From assembly GCF_032884065.1 (NCBI RefSeq), contig NW_027062689.1:310001-374000 (forward strand): DNA of 64,000 nucleotides, written 5' to 3'. Shown piece by piece: positions 24,485 through 36,704 of the stretch. Made by a program: the position numbers and the translations under genes. Source of the DNA: Artemia franciscana. Lineage: Eukaryota; Arthropoda; Branchiopoda; Anostraca; Artemiidae. The first letter of the stretch is position 1, and each line of letters starts with the position of its first letter. The notes under the pieces are model-generated. The model saw only the letters and a program-made list of their open reading frames with translations, was not told where the DNA came from and searched no databases.

Positions 24485-24977
24485 TAGAGACTATCAGTTT
24501 TCTCTGTCTCTATTCTTTTCTTCTCTGAGAACTAATCAATGAGCTTGACTCTCTACCAGATTAAATAAAAAAACAAGTTTTTTTAACTGAAAGTAAGGAG
24601 CGACATTAAAACTTAAAACGAACAGAAATTACCCCGTATATGAAAGGGGCTGCTCCCTCTTCAACGCTTGCTCTTTGCACTAAAGTTTGACTCTTTCTCT
24701 CAACTCTACTTTTTAAAACAGTAAAAACTTTAGAGACTATCAGTTTTCTCTGTCTTTATTCTTTTCTTCTCTCAGAACTAATCAATGAGCTTGACTCTCT
24801 ACCAGATTAAATAAAACAACAAGTTTTTTTAATTGAAAATAAGGAGCGACATTAAAACTTAAAACGAACAGAAATTACCCCGTATATGAAAGGGGCTGCT
24901 CCCTCTTCAACGCTTGCTCTTTGCACTAAAGTTTGACTCTTTCTCTCAACTCTACTTTTTAAAACAGTAAAAACTTT
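24485..24977. repeat. 246-bp tandem duplication at the composite F edge (copy 1)
   Basis: tagagactatcagttttctc starts at 24,485 and again at 24,731. Each unit contains about 85 bp of element A leader plus the first arm of a composite F hairpin, up to aaaacagtaaaaacttta. The duplication thus spans the A/composite boundary and must postdate insertion of the composite. Repeated at 37,669-38,161 and 50,862-51,354. Confidence 0.85.
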
Positions 24978-26484
24978 AACGTAAAGAGCAGGGCTTTGAA
25001 GAAGGAGCAGCCCCTTTCATATATGGGGTAATTTCTGTTCGTTTTAAGTTTTAATGTCGCTCCTAACTTTCAGTTAAAAAAACTTGTTTTTTTTTATTTA
25101 ATCTCTGAACGTTTTTTAGTTAATCCATGTTTTTATTTCGGCTCTCCGCAGATAATAATTAACGCGAAATTTGCATATTTATTTATTTGGCTAAATGGCT
25201 TTCCCATAGTTTTGATCGAATGATTTTGCGAAAAAAGGAGGGGAAGGAGGCCCAGTTGCTCTCCAATTTTTTGGGTACTTAAAAAGGCAACTATAACTTT
25301 TAGTTTTTACGAACGTTTTCATTAGTAAAAGATATACGTAACTTACGAATTAGCTTACGTAACAAACTTCTATGTTCGTATGTTTTTATTTCGTATATAA
25401 GAAGGTTCGTCCACTCGTCAATACCTCGTCAATAACTCTTTGCATTAAAGCTTAAATTTTGTCCCCTGAATCACAAAGGCCGTAGAATAAATAGTTGAAA
25501 TTATTAAAAATCCTTTTGCGTAAAGAGTTAGGTATTAGGAAGAGGTGAACCCCTTCTATGTGTAATATTTTCTGTTTGTTCTAAGTTTTAATACTACTCC
25601 ATACTTCCAGTTGAAAAAACTTTTTCATATTTATTTTCTCATTATTTTTCTTAATAATGCTAGAAAATTTATGGAAATCTTCTCCCCCCATGACAAATTC
25701 CTCCATGAAAAATTTCCCCCACATAGCCCCCTCTTCTCAAACCCCCCTCCCAACCAAAAAATCCCCTTGAAAACGTCTCTACATTTCCCAACAACCATTA
25801 ATATATGCAAACACTGGTCAAAATTTGCAACTTGCAGCCCCTCCCACGGGAACTATGGGGAAGTAAGTCGTCCCCAAAGACATAGTTATAAGGTTTTTCG
25901 ACTATGTTGAATAAAATGGCTATCTCAGAATTTTGATTTGACTAATTTGGGAAAAAAATGAGCATGGGAGAGAGCCTAGGTGTCCTCCGATTTTTTTTGG
26001 TCACTTAAAAAGGGCACTAGAACTTTTCATTTCTGTTCGAATGAGCCCTCTCGCAAAATTCTAGAACCACTGCGTCGATACGATCACCCCTGGGAAAAAG
26101 AAAAAAACAACAAAAAAACAAATAAACACGCATCCGTGATTTGTCTTCTGGTTAAAAATTCAAAATTCCACATTTTTGCAGATAGGATCTTGGAACTTGT
26201 ACAGTAGGGTTCTCTACCACGCTGAATCTGATGGTATGATTTTAATTAAGATTCTATGACTTTTAGGGGGTGTTTAACCCTATTTTCTAAAATAGGCCAG
26301 ATTTTCTCAGGCTCGTAACTTTTGATGGGTAAGACTAAACTTGATGAAACTTATATATTTAAAATCAGCATTAAAATGCAATTCTTTTGATGTAATTATT
26401 GGTATCAAAATTCCGTTTTTTAGAGTTTTGGTTACTATTGAGCCGGGTCGCTCCTTACTACAGTTCGTTACCACGAACTGTTTG
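24816..26484 (-). repeat. Composite F repeat, near full-length (copy 1)
   Basis: Reverse-orientation composite of about 1.67 kb: hairpin module 2 (24,830-25,090), spacer, module 1 (about 25,380-25,615), body (ccccaaagacatagttataa; gatacgatcacccctgggaa) and the terminal palindrome cgttaccacgaactgtttg ending at 26,484. It matches 3,661-5,405 end to end in reverse. It was present before the triplication, because all three units carry it at the same place. Confidence 0.82.
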
Positions 26485-27402
26485 ATATTTGTAAATATTT
26501 ATTAAGTAATAATATGAATAATATTTATTAAGTAATTAAGTAATAATAATATCTGATATAGCTTGAACCAGAACACTGCTTGCCTGCATTGCTTGCAAGT
26601 ACGTTCAAATGTAATATTTATCATGCCCATACATTCCTGTGTGGAAAGGTATTTAAGATAGTTTATAAGGAAAGGGACGTCTAGGACTTTCCAGTCTTAA
26701 GTTTTTTTTAGCATAATCATAGGTCAATAGAAGAGATTGCCTAAAGATGACCAGTTGTAGATGACCAGGTTGTACTCTTTCTTACATCCGGGTCAGAATC
26801 TTGATCTTAACTTGAGGACCCATTCACATTGCTCCTTTAAAGTAATGATCTATTCTTTGTTTATTTATTTATTTCATCACTTCTTTACATGTCTTTTATC
26901 TCTAATCGATTAGTGTCATTTTTCTTTTCTAGGTTAAGAGGTAGCTGACCAGTAAATTTCGCAGTAAAAAACCGTGTAAGCCTGTACACTGTTGCCGTCT
27001 TTTTGTGTGATAGCATTAATTTTCACAGAAAAAGACGTTGCAACAGACCAGGCTTCTTGTAATTTTTTATGTTAAAATAAAAATCAAGGGCTTTCAACGT
27101 TAAATTCGCTTCATTCTCTGTAGAAATCTTGTTCATGCCTTTTTTTTTTCTCCTTCTATTTCACATTTTAAAAGAAACGGAGCCCTTAACATTTTGGAAA
27201 GCATTTCTTAGGTTTTTAATAAAATCAAAGATTATTGTTTTTTTGGGAGGGGGGGGGGGCATTATAAATGGATAGAGATGTATTTTTTCCGAAGTGTTCT
27301 CGTTGTATTTTCGCCATATTGTTTTCTGCTGAATATATGTACTAGGACTCGTAGTTTTAGTATTTCCATACTAAGCTTTCGTAGTGGTAAAAGCAAGGAA
27401 AA
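26485..27402. other. No recognised feature (unit spacer, copy 1)
   Basis: A+T-rich, with attaagtaataat-type short repeats just after the composite end and a poly-G run near 27,245 that differs slightly in length among copies. No frame with a known domain. Same in copies 2 (39,670-40,587) and 3 (52,862-53,781). Confidence 0.45.
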
Positions 27403-27463
27403 ATTTCTGTTCGTTTTAAGTGTTAATGCTGCTTTTTACTTTCAGTTGAAAAACTTGTTAATT
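27403..27463 (-). repeat. Composite F solo end (copy 1)
   Basis: aaatttctgttcgttttaag followed by tttactttcagttgaaaaac is the terminal segment of composite F without the rest. Copies 2 and 3 have a 3-bp shorter sequence immediately after it (gttaactgacg against gttaattactgacg). Equivalents near 40,588-40,645 and 53,782-53,840. Confidence 0.6.
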
Positions 27464-27565
27464 ACTGACGTTCTTCAAATTATCCCAGAAGATCCCTTTC
27501 CCTCGCCTCCCTCGTGTAAGATTTCGTTTGAATTTGTTTTTCATTTGAAAATTTGGTCGGATGTC

Positions 27566-28411
27566 TAGGAGGAAGCATATCCTCTAGCATGTTCTCTTTG
27601 CCATATTACAGAGAGTTGTGTTCAAGTTGAAGACTGGCGCAGCCCACTCCTTCAAATCACGAAAGAAGTGTGTCAAGAATGTTCAGAAGCCCCAGAGTTC
27701 TTCAATGCTATAACGGACCACTTCATGACAAAGACAACTTCATGGCTAGAGTTTGGAGATTGCGTCATATCAGACGCTGATTTTGCCAATGACCTGGCCA
27801 TCCTAGTAGACTCCATGGATCAGCTGCTGTAAGAGCTTCGAATCATATGTGAAGAGGCTGCATATGTAGGATTGCAGATAAACCGCGATAAAACAAAAAT
27901 TATGGCCTTAGATCTATCTTCTCCTCCTGTCATTTTTGCAGTTAGTCTAGACAGAACAACTAGTATTGAAGTTGTCCAAAGGCTCACCAACCTGGGCTGT
28001 GCAGTTTCTTCAGATTGCTCGCTTCTTCCTGAGCTGCAAGCAAGGATATCCAAAGTATCTTCTGCCTTGGGCAGGATGAGCCGTCACTTTTGGCGAAAAC
28101 CAAACGTAAGTTGTTCGACTAAACTGCAGATTTTCAACACCCTCGTCGTCCTTTACGAAGGAGAGAAATGGCATGCATCACCGGCTACCCTATAGGATAT
28201 CCATGAGTTCCAATCGAAGTGTCGGAGAAGGATCGAAGGTCAATGGTGGTTGGATTTTATGAGTTCCCTGCCGCAGCTTTCAAGCAGTCTTGGTTTTCTG
28301 CCCGAGAAGCCGAGCAACTCTTACGATGATTTGGACCTAATTCGAATGCCCCCGCACTCTCTCGCAAAGACGTTCTTTGACTTTAGCCCTATGAAGGCTG
28401 GTTTGAAGTGA
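27566..28411 (+). pseudogene. RTE-like RT fragment D (copy 1)
   Basis: One frame with two in-frame stops encodes the palm-to-thumb part of an RTE-group RT: FNAITDHFM, VISDADFANDLAILVDSMDQ, GLQINRDKTKIMAL, EVVQRLTNLGCAVSSD, KLQIFNTLVVLYEGEKWHA and RRRIEGQWWLDFM. The catalytic box reads FAND, so the first of the paired Asp residues is Asn and the enzyme would be dead. TAA follows MDQLL and TAG follows the ASPATL segment. Endonuclease and fingers are absent. A different subfamily from the fragment at 6,715-7,555. Confidence 0.82.
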
Positions 28412-29083
<672 letters not shown>

Positions 29084-29185
29084 TTTATACCATAGCCACA
29101 CTTCCTGTTTTGTATGAGGGAAGTGGTTATTCTAAAAATCTATTTCTCAATAAAATCGTTATTTCCAAAGTTTTCAAGCTATGCA

Positions 29186-29312
29186 ATTTGTTTTATTAAA
29201 ATCAATTCACGACTCTTGATTCGATCAGCTTTAATAAACGTGGGAGGGAGGATTTGTTTTATTAAAATCAATTTCCGACTCTTGATTTGGTCAGTTTTAC
29301 TACACGTGGGAG
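29186..29312. repeat. 66-bp two-unit tandem repeat (copy 1)
   Basis: ttgttttattaaaatcaatt begins two successive units of about 66 bp, each ending in cgtgggaggga. Copies 2 and 3 show the same two units with a few substitutions, so it predates the array. Confidence 0.75.
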
Positions 29313-29520
29313 GGACGCTTGAATACATGGCCAGGCCCCACCGATAAGGCCTCGTAGAATAAGGTTATTAATAGTGAAAAACGTTTCCCTTCTGCCCTAT
29401 CTTGTCTCCAGCGAGCTAATTTTTTGATCATTATAAGCGTGTGTTCAGTGTATTTAATAGTTTTCTTCAGTATTTTTATTAAAAGCTGCTTAAACCGCTA
29501 TTACCATACTATCTCCTGCA

Positions 29521-29906
29521 GGCTCCCGTCCAGCCTGTAACAATATCTGAATTTTACCGGGCTTTAAGAAAATTTAAGCGTTCAAATAGCCTTGATGATG
29601 ACGGCCTTTCCTACCGATTTTTTGCTTATGATTGTCCTGCTCTACTTAACCATTTACAAATATTTTTACAGTCTTTCTTAGCACAGTCGTTTGTTCCTGA
29701 TAGTTTAGTTTATGGCCGTGTAACGTCTATTCAAAAGCGAGGTTGATTCCGCGTCATGTGTAAATTATCGTCCCATTAAAGTATCGTGTTTTTTAAGCAA
29801 GTTGCTTGAACATTTTTTACTACCATAAATTGAGTCAAAGTGTGAATTTACGCCTTTTCAGTTTGGTTTTCGGAAAAATTTCGGTTGCTCCCATGCACAT
29901 ATATGG
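29521..29906 (+). pseudogene. Non-LTR RT fragment E (copy 1)
   Basis: It encodes the RT fingers of another non-LTR family: VTISEFYRALRKFKRSNSLD, DGLSYRFFAYDC and VPDSLVYGRVTSIQKRG. After a frameshift near 29,740 it continues CVNYRPIKVSCFLSKLLEHF and FQFGFRKNFGCSHAH. One TAA interrupts between LLP and IESK. The fragment ends before motif A, so no catalytic residue is left. NYRPI and QFGFR are canonical RT markers. Confidence 0.75.
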
Positions 29907-31750
29907 CTGAAGAGCCTTCAGCCATAAATGACATTTTGAGGTTATTAATATTAATACAACTGCTTCAAAAAAAGATGCACTGACCTCAAACTCCAAAGGT
30001 ATCCTTCGGCTTATCGATAATTTCTATCTTAGTGCCACTGATTCACACTTGATGGCTGTAAAAGAGCAAATAAACTTAAAGACAGTCTTATTAACATTAG
30101 TTTTAAATTTCTGCATATCCCCAGGTATCAAGATTATCCCCCTAAATATCCCCCAGATTAGAATAAAAACTCCCTCAAAAATTAAAATGCACTGTCCCTC
30201 CATATTTATTTCCAAGGTCAATATTATTCTTAATTATAGATTCCCAAGGAGCTCTCTGATTTTGAGAAAAAAGAAGTTTACTTGGCATAAACGAGCTTAT
30301 TCATATTTTAGATTTTGCAACTCGACTCCTAAACTCCTTAGCCAATTCATTTTTTGATGTCAATGCATCCAGTAAGAAGTAGTAAACTTAAGGAAATGCT
30401 TCAATAGTGCAAACCTCCACCTTACGTCAAAACCAATGACAAACCGATATGTTCTGAGCAAGATAAGAACAACTTTGCCTCAGTTGGATTTTCCATTTGG
30501 CCATCGTCGGTTAGTTTGGCCTATAAAATGACACAACTGTAAGTTTCATTCAATAGTTAGCTCTCACGGATGGGGATAACTTTAAAGGAGCGACGGGAAA
30601 CCGTTCACACTTATGGAAAAGTGTTTGAACGCACCAAACGTCATGAAGGGAAGCACAAATTTCAAATTAATTTCGCATGAATAATTCAGACTAAGAAGCT
30701 TTAACCTTGGTAGCATTTTCAGTAGTTTTAGCTAGCTCTAGTTTAATAGAATTTGAGGAATTAGTTAATTCAGGAAAAAAACGAAGATGATATATCCGAC
30801 CATGACTTTCTTTTCATTATTTCCCATTACGGGGAATTTCCTACCATGTTTTGGGTTTTTTCTTTGTATTCTTATATTCTTTGCGACAAGTGTCAAATAA
30901 ATATGTAAAATTCTCCACCATAGCTATAAGATTATGGGTCTGCGGATGATTTATTCTCGATATGGTTCTAACTTTTAAATATTTCGCCTTGGACTTTCCA
31001 TGAAACCCATTATGTTCCAAAGGTAAAAGTTGAAAAAAAAATCCAGCACAAAGATTTGACGGGAAAATGATTAATCCTGAGAGGAATTCCTTTGAGGAAT
31101 AATGGGAATCCCATCCGTGTGAACTAACTATAAGGGTTTTGAAGGATTTGAATATTCAGTCGTAGAAGACAGAGGAAGAAAAGATTTTAAAGCTCAATTT
31201 AAAAATGTATCTAAATGTTAGAAAATACTTGTTTTTAAAATTTATTATTTGAAGATAACGAAAGTTTGAAACTTATATAGCCATAGTAAGTGCTTTCTAC
31301 TTATGCTTATTGAAATTTTTAACAAAATGAAAGTTGCCAAGGTCTAAAACTGCACTTGGGGTAGGCTTGGTAATGCTAGCCTAGACATTCAGATTAAGCA
31401 TCTGTGTTTCCCTCAGCTCTGCTGAACCTTGGAAATCTCATATATACTAGTCCTAGGCTATCATATAAAGCTGAAATAGCTTTCAAAGCAAGCCTTTTGT
31501 CTTTATAATAGGGGAGTCTAGACCTAGCCTATGTCCTCTGGAGTAAAGATGGTACATTTTTCGGTTAACTTGTTAATGAGAGATTTAAGAAATAAACATA
31601 CCTTTAGAGTCAGAATTTCCATTCTTAACTCAAATATTGAATTTGCAAGTAAAGTGATTAGCCTATTTTATTTGGAATGATCAAAGCCTAGGAAAAGATG
31701 TCAAGTGATATGTTTACTTTATTCATAGGCCACATCAGTAATATAAACAG
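29907..31750. other. No recognised feature (unit spacer, copy 1)
   Basis: A+T-rich sequence without a confident frame. A 102-codon frame at 30,049-30,357 and its antisense partner are conserved between copies only because the copies are recent. Equivalent spacers: 43,102-44,943 and 56,298-58,140. Confidence 0.45.
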
Positions 31751-32382
31751 TAAAATTCTAGTTAATTGACTTCTTGCTTTCTCAGAAAGGGTTTAGGTTA
31801 GGAAAATGAAACTTTCAGGGATGAATCTACAGACTAAAGTATGGCCTGGGAAGGTATTTTGAAGCAACTAGCCTAACTCCACTCCTTCTCCCTCTAGAGG
31901 GCCCTGACTTTTCATGACCTTTAAAAATATGTGTGTTATAAAGGTGAAACCTTGAAAGATATATCTTCTGCTTTATTGAAGTACAACACAATTGTTTTCA
32001 TCTTCATAACTTTGCTCAATTCCATTTAATAAGGTTTTAAAGATATGCAAATACATCTCCTAAATTAAAAAAAAAAATACTGATATGGCTCAAAATTCTA
32101 CACAAATAACAGAAATTACATTTCAGAACTAAAGGCAGAGAAAAAGCAACTAGTAACTGAAAATTAAGGTAAAATGTTGTTTTGTCAAAATTTTAATAGG
32201 CATGACCTCTAATGTAGGCAAATTTCAGGGCCCTCTAGAGGGAGAAGGAGCAGAGGTGGGTACTTTAAAATACCTTCCCAGGACATACTATAGCCTATAT
32301 ACCCATCCCTGAAAGTTTCATTTTCCTAACCTAAACCCCTTCCGAGATAGCAAGAAGTCAATTAGCCTAACTAGAATTTTAC
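31751..32382. repeat. 0.63-kb inverted repeat (copy 1)
   Basis: The left arm 31,751-31,908 (taaaattctagttaattgac through ccctctagagggccctga) is the reverse complement of 32,226-32,382 with several differences; the spacer is about 317 bp. Each arm carries tttaggttaggaaaatgaaa and ctccttctccctctagaggg-type blocks. It lies just upstream of the + strand element G. Could be a fold-back element or an inverted duplication of an element leader. Confidence 0.85.
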
Positions 32383-32482
32383 CATATAAAAAATTAGAAA
32401 TTTATAATTACATTCATTTGTGTAAGAAATAAACTTTCCTCCCACCTGCCTAATATTTAAATAGGCTATAGCCTGCCCTAAA

Positions 32483-33083
32483 TTGTTCTTAGGCTCTGTA
32501 CTGAATTCTCCAGCAGACTTTGATTTTCTAGTGCCAAAACTTTCAGAACTAAAAGTGCTACTTCATGAAAAGGATGTAGATGTTTTCTGTGTTTGTGAGG
32601 TGTGTCCTAAGAACTTGTTGACCAAATTAGATGATGCACATATTCAAATCCCTGGATACTTACTCCTGAGCAACCTAGATAGTAACCTGTGTCAAAGAGG
32701 AGTGTCTATCTACACTATGCTTGGGATTAAGGTAGATAAAATTGATTTTTCTATTTCTCAACCTATTAATGCTTGGGCAGAACATGTATTAATTAGACTT
32801 CTGATTGGATTCAAAACTGTGAATATTGGTGTGCTTTACTGCAGCCCATCAGCTCTAAACCAACTAGTATCTCACCAAGCTGTTTCTAACCTTTTACAGA
32901 TGTTTTGCAATTTCAATTCATCACTTGTGCTTTATGGTGATTTTAATATGCCAGAAGTTGGTTGTTTTGAAGGTATTGGGTACTCTCCCCCCTAATAGCC
33001 CTTCCTACACAACCACCCAAACCTTTGCTGACAACTTCCTAACTCAGATAATAATGCAGCCCTCTAGATTTGGACATTTGTAA
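32483..33083 (+). pseudogene. Element G endonuclease part (copy 1)
   Basis: A 170-codon frame resembles most of a CR1-like endonuclease: FLVPKLSELKVLLHEKDVDV, FCVCEVCPKN (catalytic Glu), IQIPGYLLLSNL, RGVSIYTMLGI, NIGVLYCSPSA and VLYGDFNMPEVGCFEGIGYS. A slip in the C run near 32,990 moves the frame; it then continues TTTQTFADNFLTQIIMQPSR until TAA at 33,081. The extreme N-terminus is missing. In copy 2 the box reads GDFD and the Cys is Trp (VGWFEG). Confidence 0.8.
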
Positions 33084-34199
33084 CAACCATTGTTACTAGA
33101 TCTCCTTATTACAAATGATCATGAGAGGATTACTTCCACTTGTTACCTTCCAGCTATTGGTGCAAGTGACCACATATGCATAATTAATGACGTTAATATT
33201 AACCATAGTCATGATGGTAAACATACGAGAACTTTTACCAATTGCACTTTGATCCATGAAGAACTAGCTAACATAAATTGGGATGAGGAATTATCAGATG
33301 AGACAGACATTGAATCTAGTTGGAATTGCCTTAAGTCTACTTTGCTAGGTGCATGTAGGAAGCATACAAAGGTTTATTGGTCAGATAAATTAAAGACTCT
33401 TCCATACCTTCCCAGGAATATTAAGAAAATTATCAGAAAGAAAAATAGAGCATGGAATAAATATCTAAAATGCAAATGTGTCAACCATCACAGCAAATAC
33501 ACTATGCTCCAAAACAAGCTGAGAAACATGACAAGAAAAGTTATCTCAGACCATGAAGAATCTATCACAAATGACTCAAAGAAAAACCCCAAAAAATTCT
33601 GGCATTATGTTACAGCCAACAACCCTTCCTGTCAACACACCAACAGGCTAAAAAAATCAGATGGCTCCAGTACTACCAACCCAAAAGAAATTGCTGATTA
33701 CATGAATGCCAGCTTTTACACAAACTTCACCTCTAAGCCACCTGGTATTACACTCCCAACCATGCCTCCTGTAATAATTACTCAAGAAGATGTATTTAAA
33801 ATACTAAGAAATTTAAACTCCAACAAAGCTGCTGGACCTGATAACCTTCACCCCTGGCTTTTGATAGAATCTAATTCTCACATTTCCCTCCCCCTTGTCA
33901 GAATATTCAACATGTCCCTGGCCAAAAAGTCAGTACCAAATGACTGGAGAACAGCAAATATTATACCAATTTTTAAGAAAGGTGACAAGGATAGCCCAGG
34001 AAATTATCAACCAGTAAGCCTAACCTCAGCCATTTGCAAGATCATGGAAGGTATGATTAACCATGCTCTAATAAACTATTTAGAAGAAAATACTCTTATT
34101 AGCAATAGACAACATGGATTTTGTAGGGGCAGGTCAATTGACAGCAACTTTATTCAGTCATATGGTCATTACCTTAAATTGTATTGTCCAGCGAAATAA
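33084..34199 (+). pseudogene. Element G endonuclease end, linker and RT fingers (copy 1)
   Basis: A 369-codon frame: LLDLLITNDHERI and IGASDHICII (endonuclease SDH), a basic linker (RNIKKIIRKKNRAWNKYLKC), KKNPKKFWHYVTANNPS, NSNKAAGPDNLHPWLL, WRTANIIPIFKKGDKDSPGN, YQPVSLTSAICKIMEGMINH and RQHGFCRGRSIDSNFIQSY. It then runs into a stop and directly into the 3' end of element B. Motifs A to E are absent: the element is 3'-truncated, unusual for a retrotransposon because normal insertion truncates the 5' end, so B's insertion or a rearrangement removed the rest. Confidence 0.85.
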
Positions 34200-34204
34200 G
34201 GATT

Positions 34205-36704
34205 AAATCCTGTAGAATTGCTCGTTAGTGATGATGATGGTTAGACATCACAACGGCATCCCACTCATTTTGCCATGGGTTTGATGACCATTCTCCATCA
34301 ACAGCTCTTTTAAAGGCAGCTGTGCTGGGGGTAGTGACTGCTTTTTTGGTGAGAGAATTCTACAAACTCATTATTCTATAAGTGAAGAAGTTATTGCATA
34401 GTCTAGTGGCAGCTCTCTTCTGATACAGTTTCCAACTATGCCCCCTAGTTCTAGCAGACTGGTTCTTATGCGTCATGATAATATCACCCCTTTTATGTCT
34501 GTAGACAAGAGTGGGGAGTTTCAGCCTCTTCAGACGGGATGAGTAGTTTAAATATTAACATCCCTCAATTGCTTTTGTAGCCCATCTCTGAACTGTTTCT
34601 AACTTCTGCTGGTCACCTTTGTTGAGGGGGCTAGCAACACACATGCCAAACTCCAAATTAGGCCTGACCAATGCCTTATATAATTTAGTCATCACCATAG
34701 GTGACCTGCTAGTGATTGTTCTTTTTATAATGCCCAGGGTTTGGAGTGCTTCGGCTACGGCTGTCTGTGTGTGTATAGTGAATTTTAATTCAATATCAAC
34801 TATGACACCCAAGTCTCTCTCCACTTCAGATGACATAATAGTCTGCCTTGATCCATCCATCCCTAACATATGATAAGGGCATTTCTAATTTTTCTTTCCA
34901 AAGTGGATTGTTCAACATTTGTTTACATTGAATTCAAGCCTCCACAAAGTTGCCCAATGGGAAAGTGCCCACAGGTCATTCTGCGTAGAGGCTCTCTTAT
35001 CGGGTGTATCGACAGTTCCAATGAGTTTGGAGTCATCAGCATAAAGACTTATTTTATTTTTGACTGTGGTTGGTTCATCATTAATATAAATGTTGAATAA
35101 AGTTGGTCCCAAGATGGTTCCCTGGGGCACTCCACTTAATACTTCCACCTCTTCTGAAAAGAATACCTGTCCATTTTTTCCAAATATTTTCACCCTTTGC
35201 TTTCTCCCGGAAAGAAACTGGAACACCCACTCTACGATTTCATTATGTATTCCAATTGCAAATAACTTGCTCCTTAGTCGACAGTGACATACTTTATCAA
35301 AGGCTTTTGCAAAATCCAATAGAATTAAGTCGACAGGGATTGCTTGATCTAGATGCTCAGTAACATAATCATATGTATCAATCAAATTAGTTTCAACCAA
35401 GCATCCATGTCTAAAGCCATGCTGACTATCATTGAGCAGCTCATTGGTGGCCAGGTGTTCGACAATGTGAGTATTCACGATTCCTTCTAAGATTTTACCA
35501 GCTACAGATGTAAGACTAATGGGTTGATAATTGGAAACGTTATTGCGGCTACCTCCTTTGTGTACAGGTGTAATGTTTGCATCTTGCCAGTCTTGAGGAA
35601 TCTGCTTAGTATCAAGAGACTTCTGAAGCATGTTTGTAAGGGGAAGGGCAATTTCCGCATGAGCTTCATTCAATACTCTTGGGTGAACTTCATCAGGGCC
35701 AATTGATTTGTTAGGATTAAGCAGCTTCAGCCGCCTCTCCACATCAGAGGCAACCACAGTTATCTTTTGCATAGGTTCCCCAATAGAATATTCTGGTGCT
35801 TCTGGTAAGGGGGCATTGTCAGGAGGCGTGAACACTGACTTAAATTGTCTACTTGATTCAGCTGCTATATTATTTGGGGTACTAACTATATTGCCATTCA
35901 CAAGTAGTTTTGTAACTGAATGTCTCCCCGGATTCCAAGCCGAAGGATACTTCCAAAATCTCTTAGGATTAGATTTGAATCCAATGCCAATCCTTCTTCA
36001 TATTCTGTTGTAAGCTTTCTCGTGAGATACCTAACTTTATTCCGGGTATGTTTAAATTTTTCATAATTTTCATGGGAGGGGCTACTTTTATATTTGCTCC
36101 AATACTTCTTCTTTTTCCGTACAGCTTGCTTGACATCACGGGTGATCAATGGTAGGGTTTTGGGTCTTCTTTTCCAGGAAATTACTGTATGTTTTTCTGT
36201 TGCTTTAATTAAAACCCTTTTCATTTCAAGCCAAGCCTCCTCCATATTCTTATCATCAATGAATGACCAATCCTGGTTTGCTAACTCATGTCTGACCTGG
36301 TTGTAATTTGTGTATATATGCTTAATCCAATTATCCTTCTGTGGGTACAACCTAAGCCTACAAATAATTGCAACATGGTCACTCGCTCCAAATGGTGGTT
36401 CCAAGTCAACACTAATGAGCATCTCATGGTCATTAATAAACAAAAGGTCTATTAGGGTTGGGTTCTGCCCACTTCTATACCTGGTCGGAAAATCAATTGC
36501 TTGGTATAGAGAATGTTCATGAAGGCAGTCCAAAAGTGGGCAATTTGAGTTTTCAACCCCTTCTGCAACAGCAAACCCCTAAATCCAGTGTAATTCTGGT
36601 AAATTAAAATCTCCCACAATAAGAACATTCTTATAACAATGCTTCATAACATTATTAATAGAATAAGCAATTGCTAGAAGGGAACTTGTCTGACAGGGGG
36701 AACT
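34205..36704 (-). pseudogene. Element B, CR1-like, ORF2 without most of endonuclease (copy 1)
   Basis: The minus-strand ORF2 can be followed to a terminal HHHH-stop at 34,225. Open parts are 36,533-35,898 (endonuclease end with GASDH, linker), 35,901-34,912 (RT with NYQPISLTSVAGKILEGIVN, QHGFRHGC, LLDFAKAFDKVCH, SGVPQGTILGP, YADD) and 34,869-34,555 (C-terminal domain). A lost T at about 35,973-35,976 shifts the frame between the first two; stops near 34,912, 34,555 and the W-to-TAG codon near 34,360 are shared by all copies. The endonuclease is cut at the array junction, leaving IVGDFNLPELHWI and a TAG. Confidence 0.88.

Noticed and set aside
30049-30357. 102-codon frame conserved in three array copies
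   Set aside because: No recognisable domain or splice context; identical in copies because they are young, and an overlapping antisense frame is equally conserved.
35708-36522. Plus-strand frames of 60-101 codons opposite element B, repeated in all units
   Set aside because: They are antisense shadows of the minus-strand RT and endonuclease; conservation between units only reflects recent duplication.
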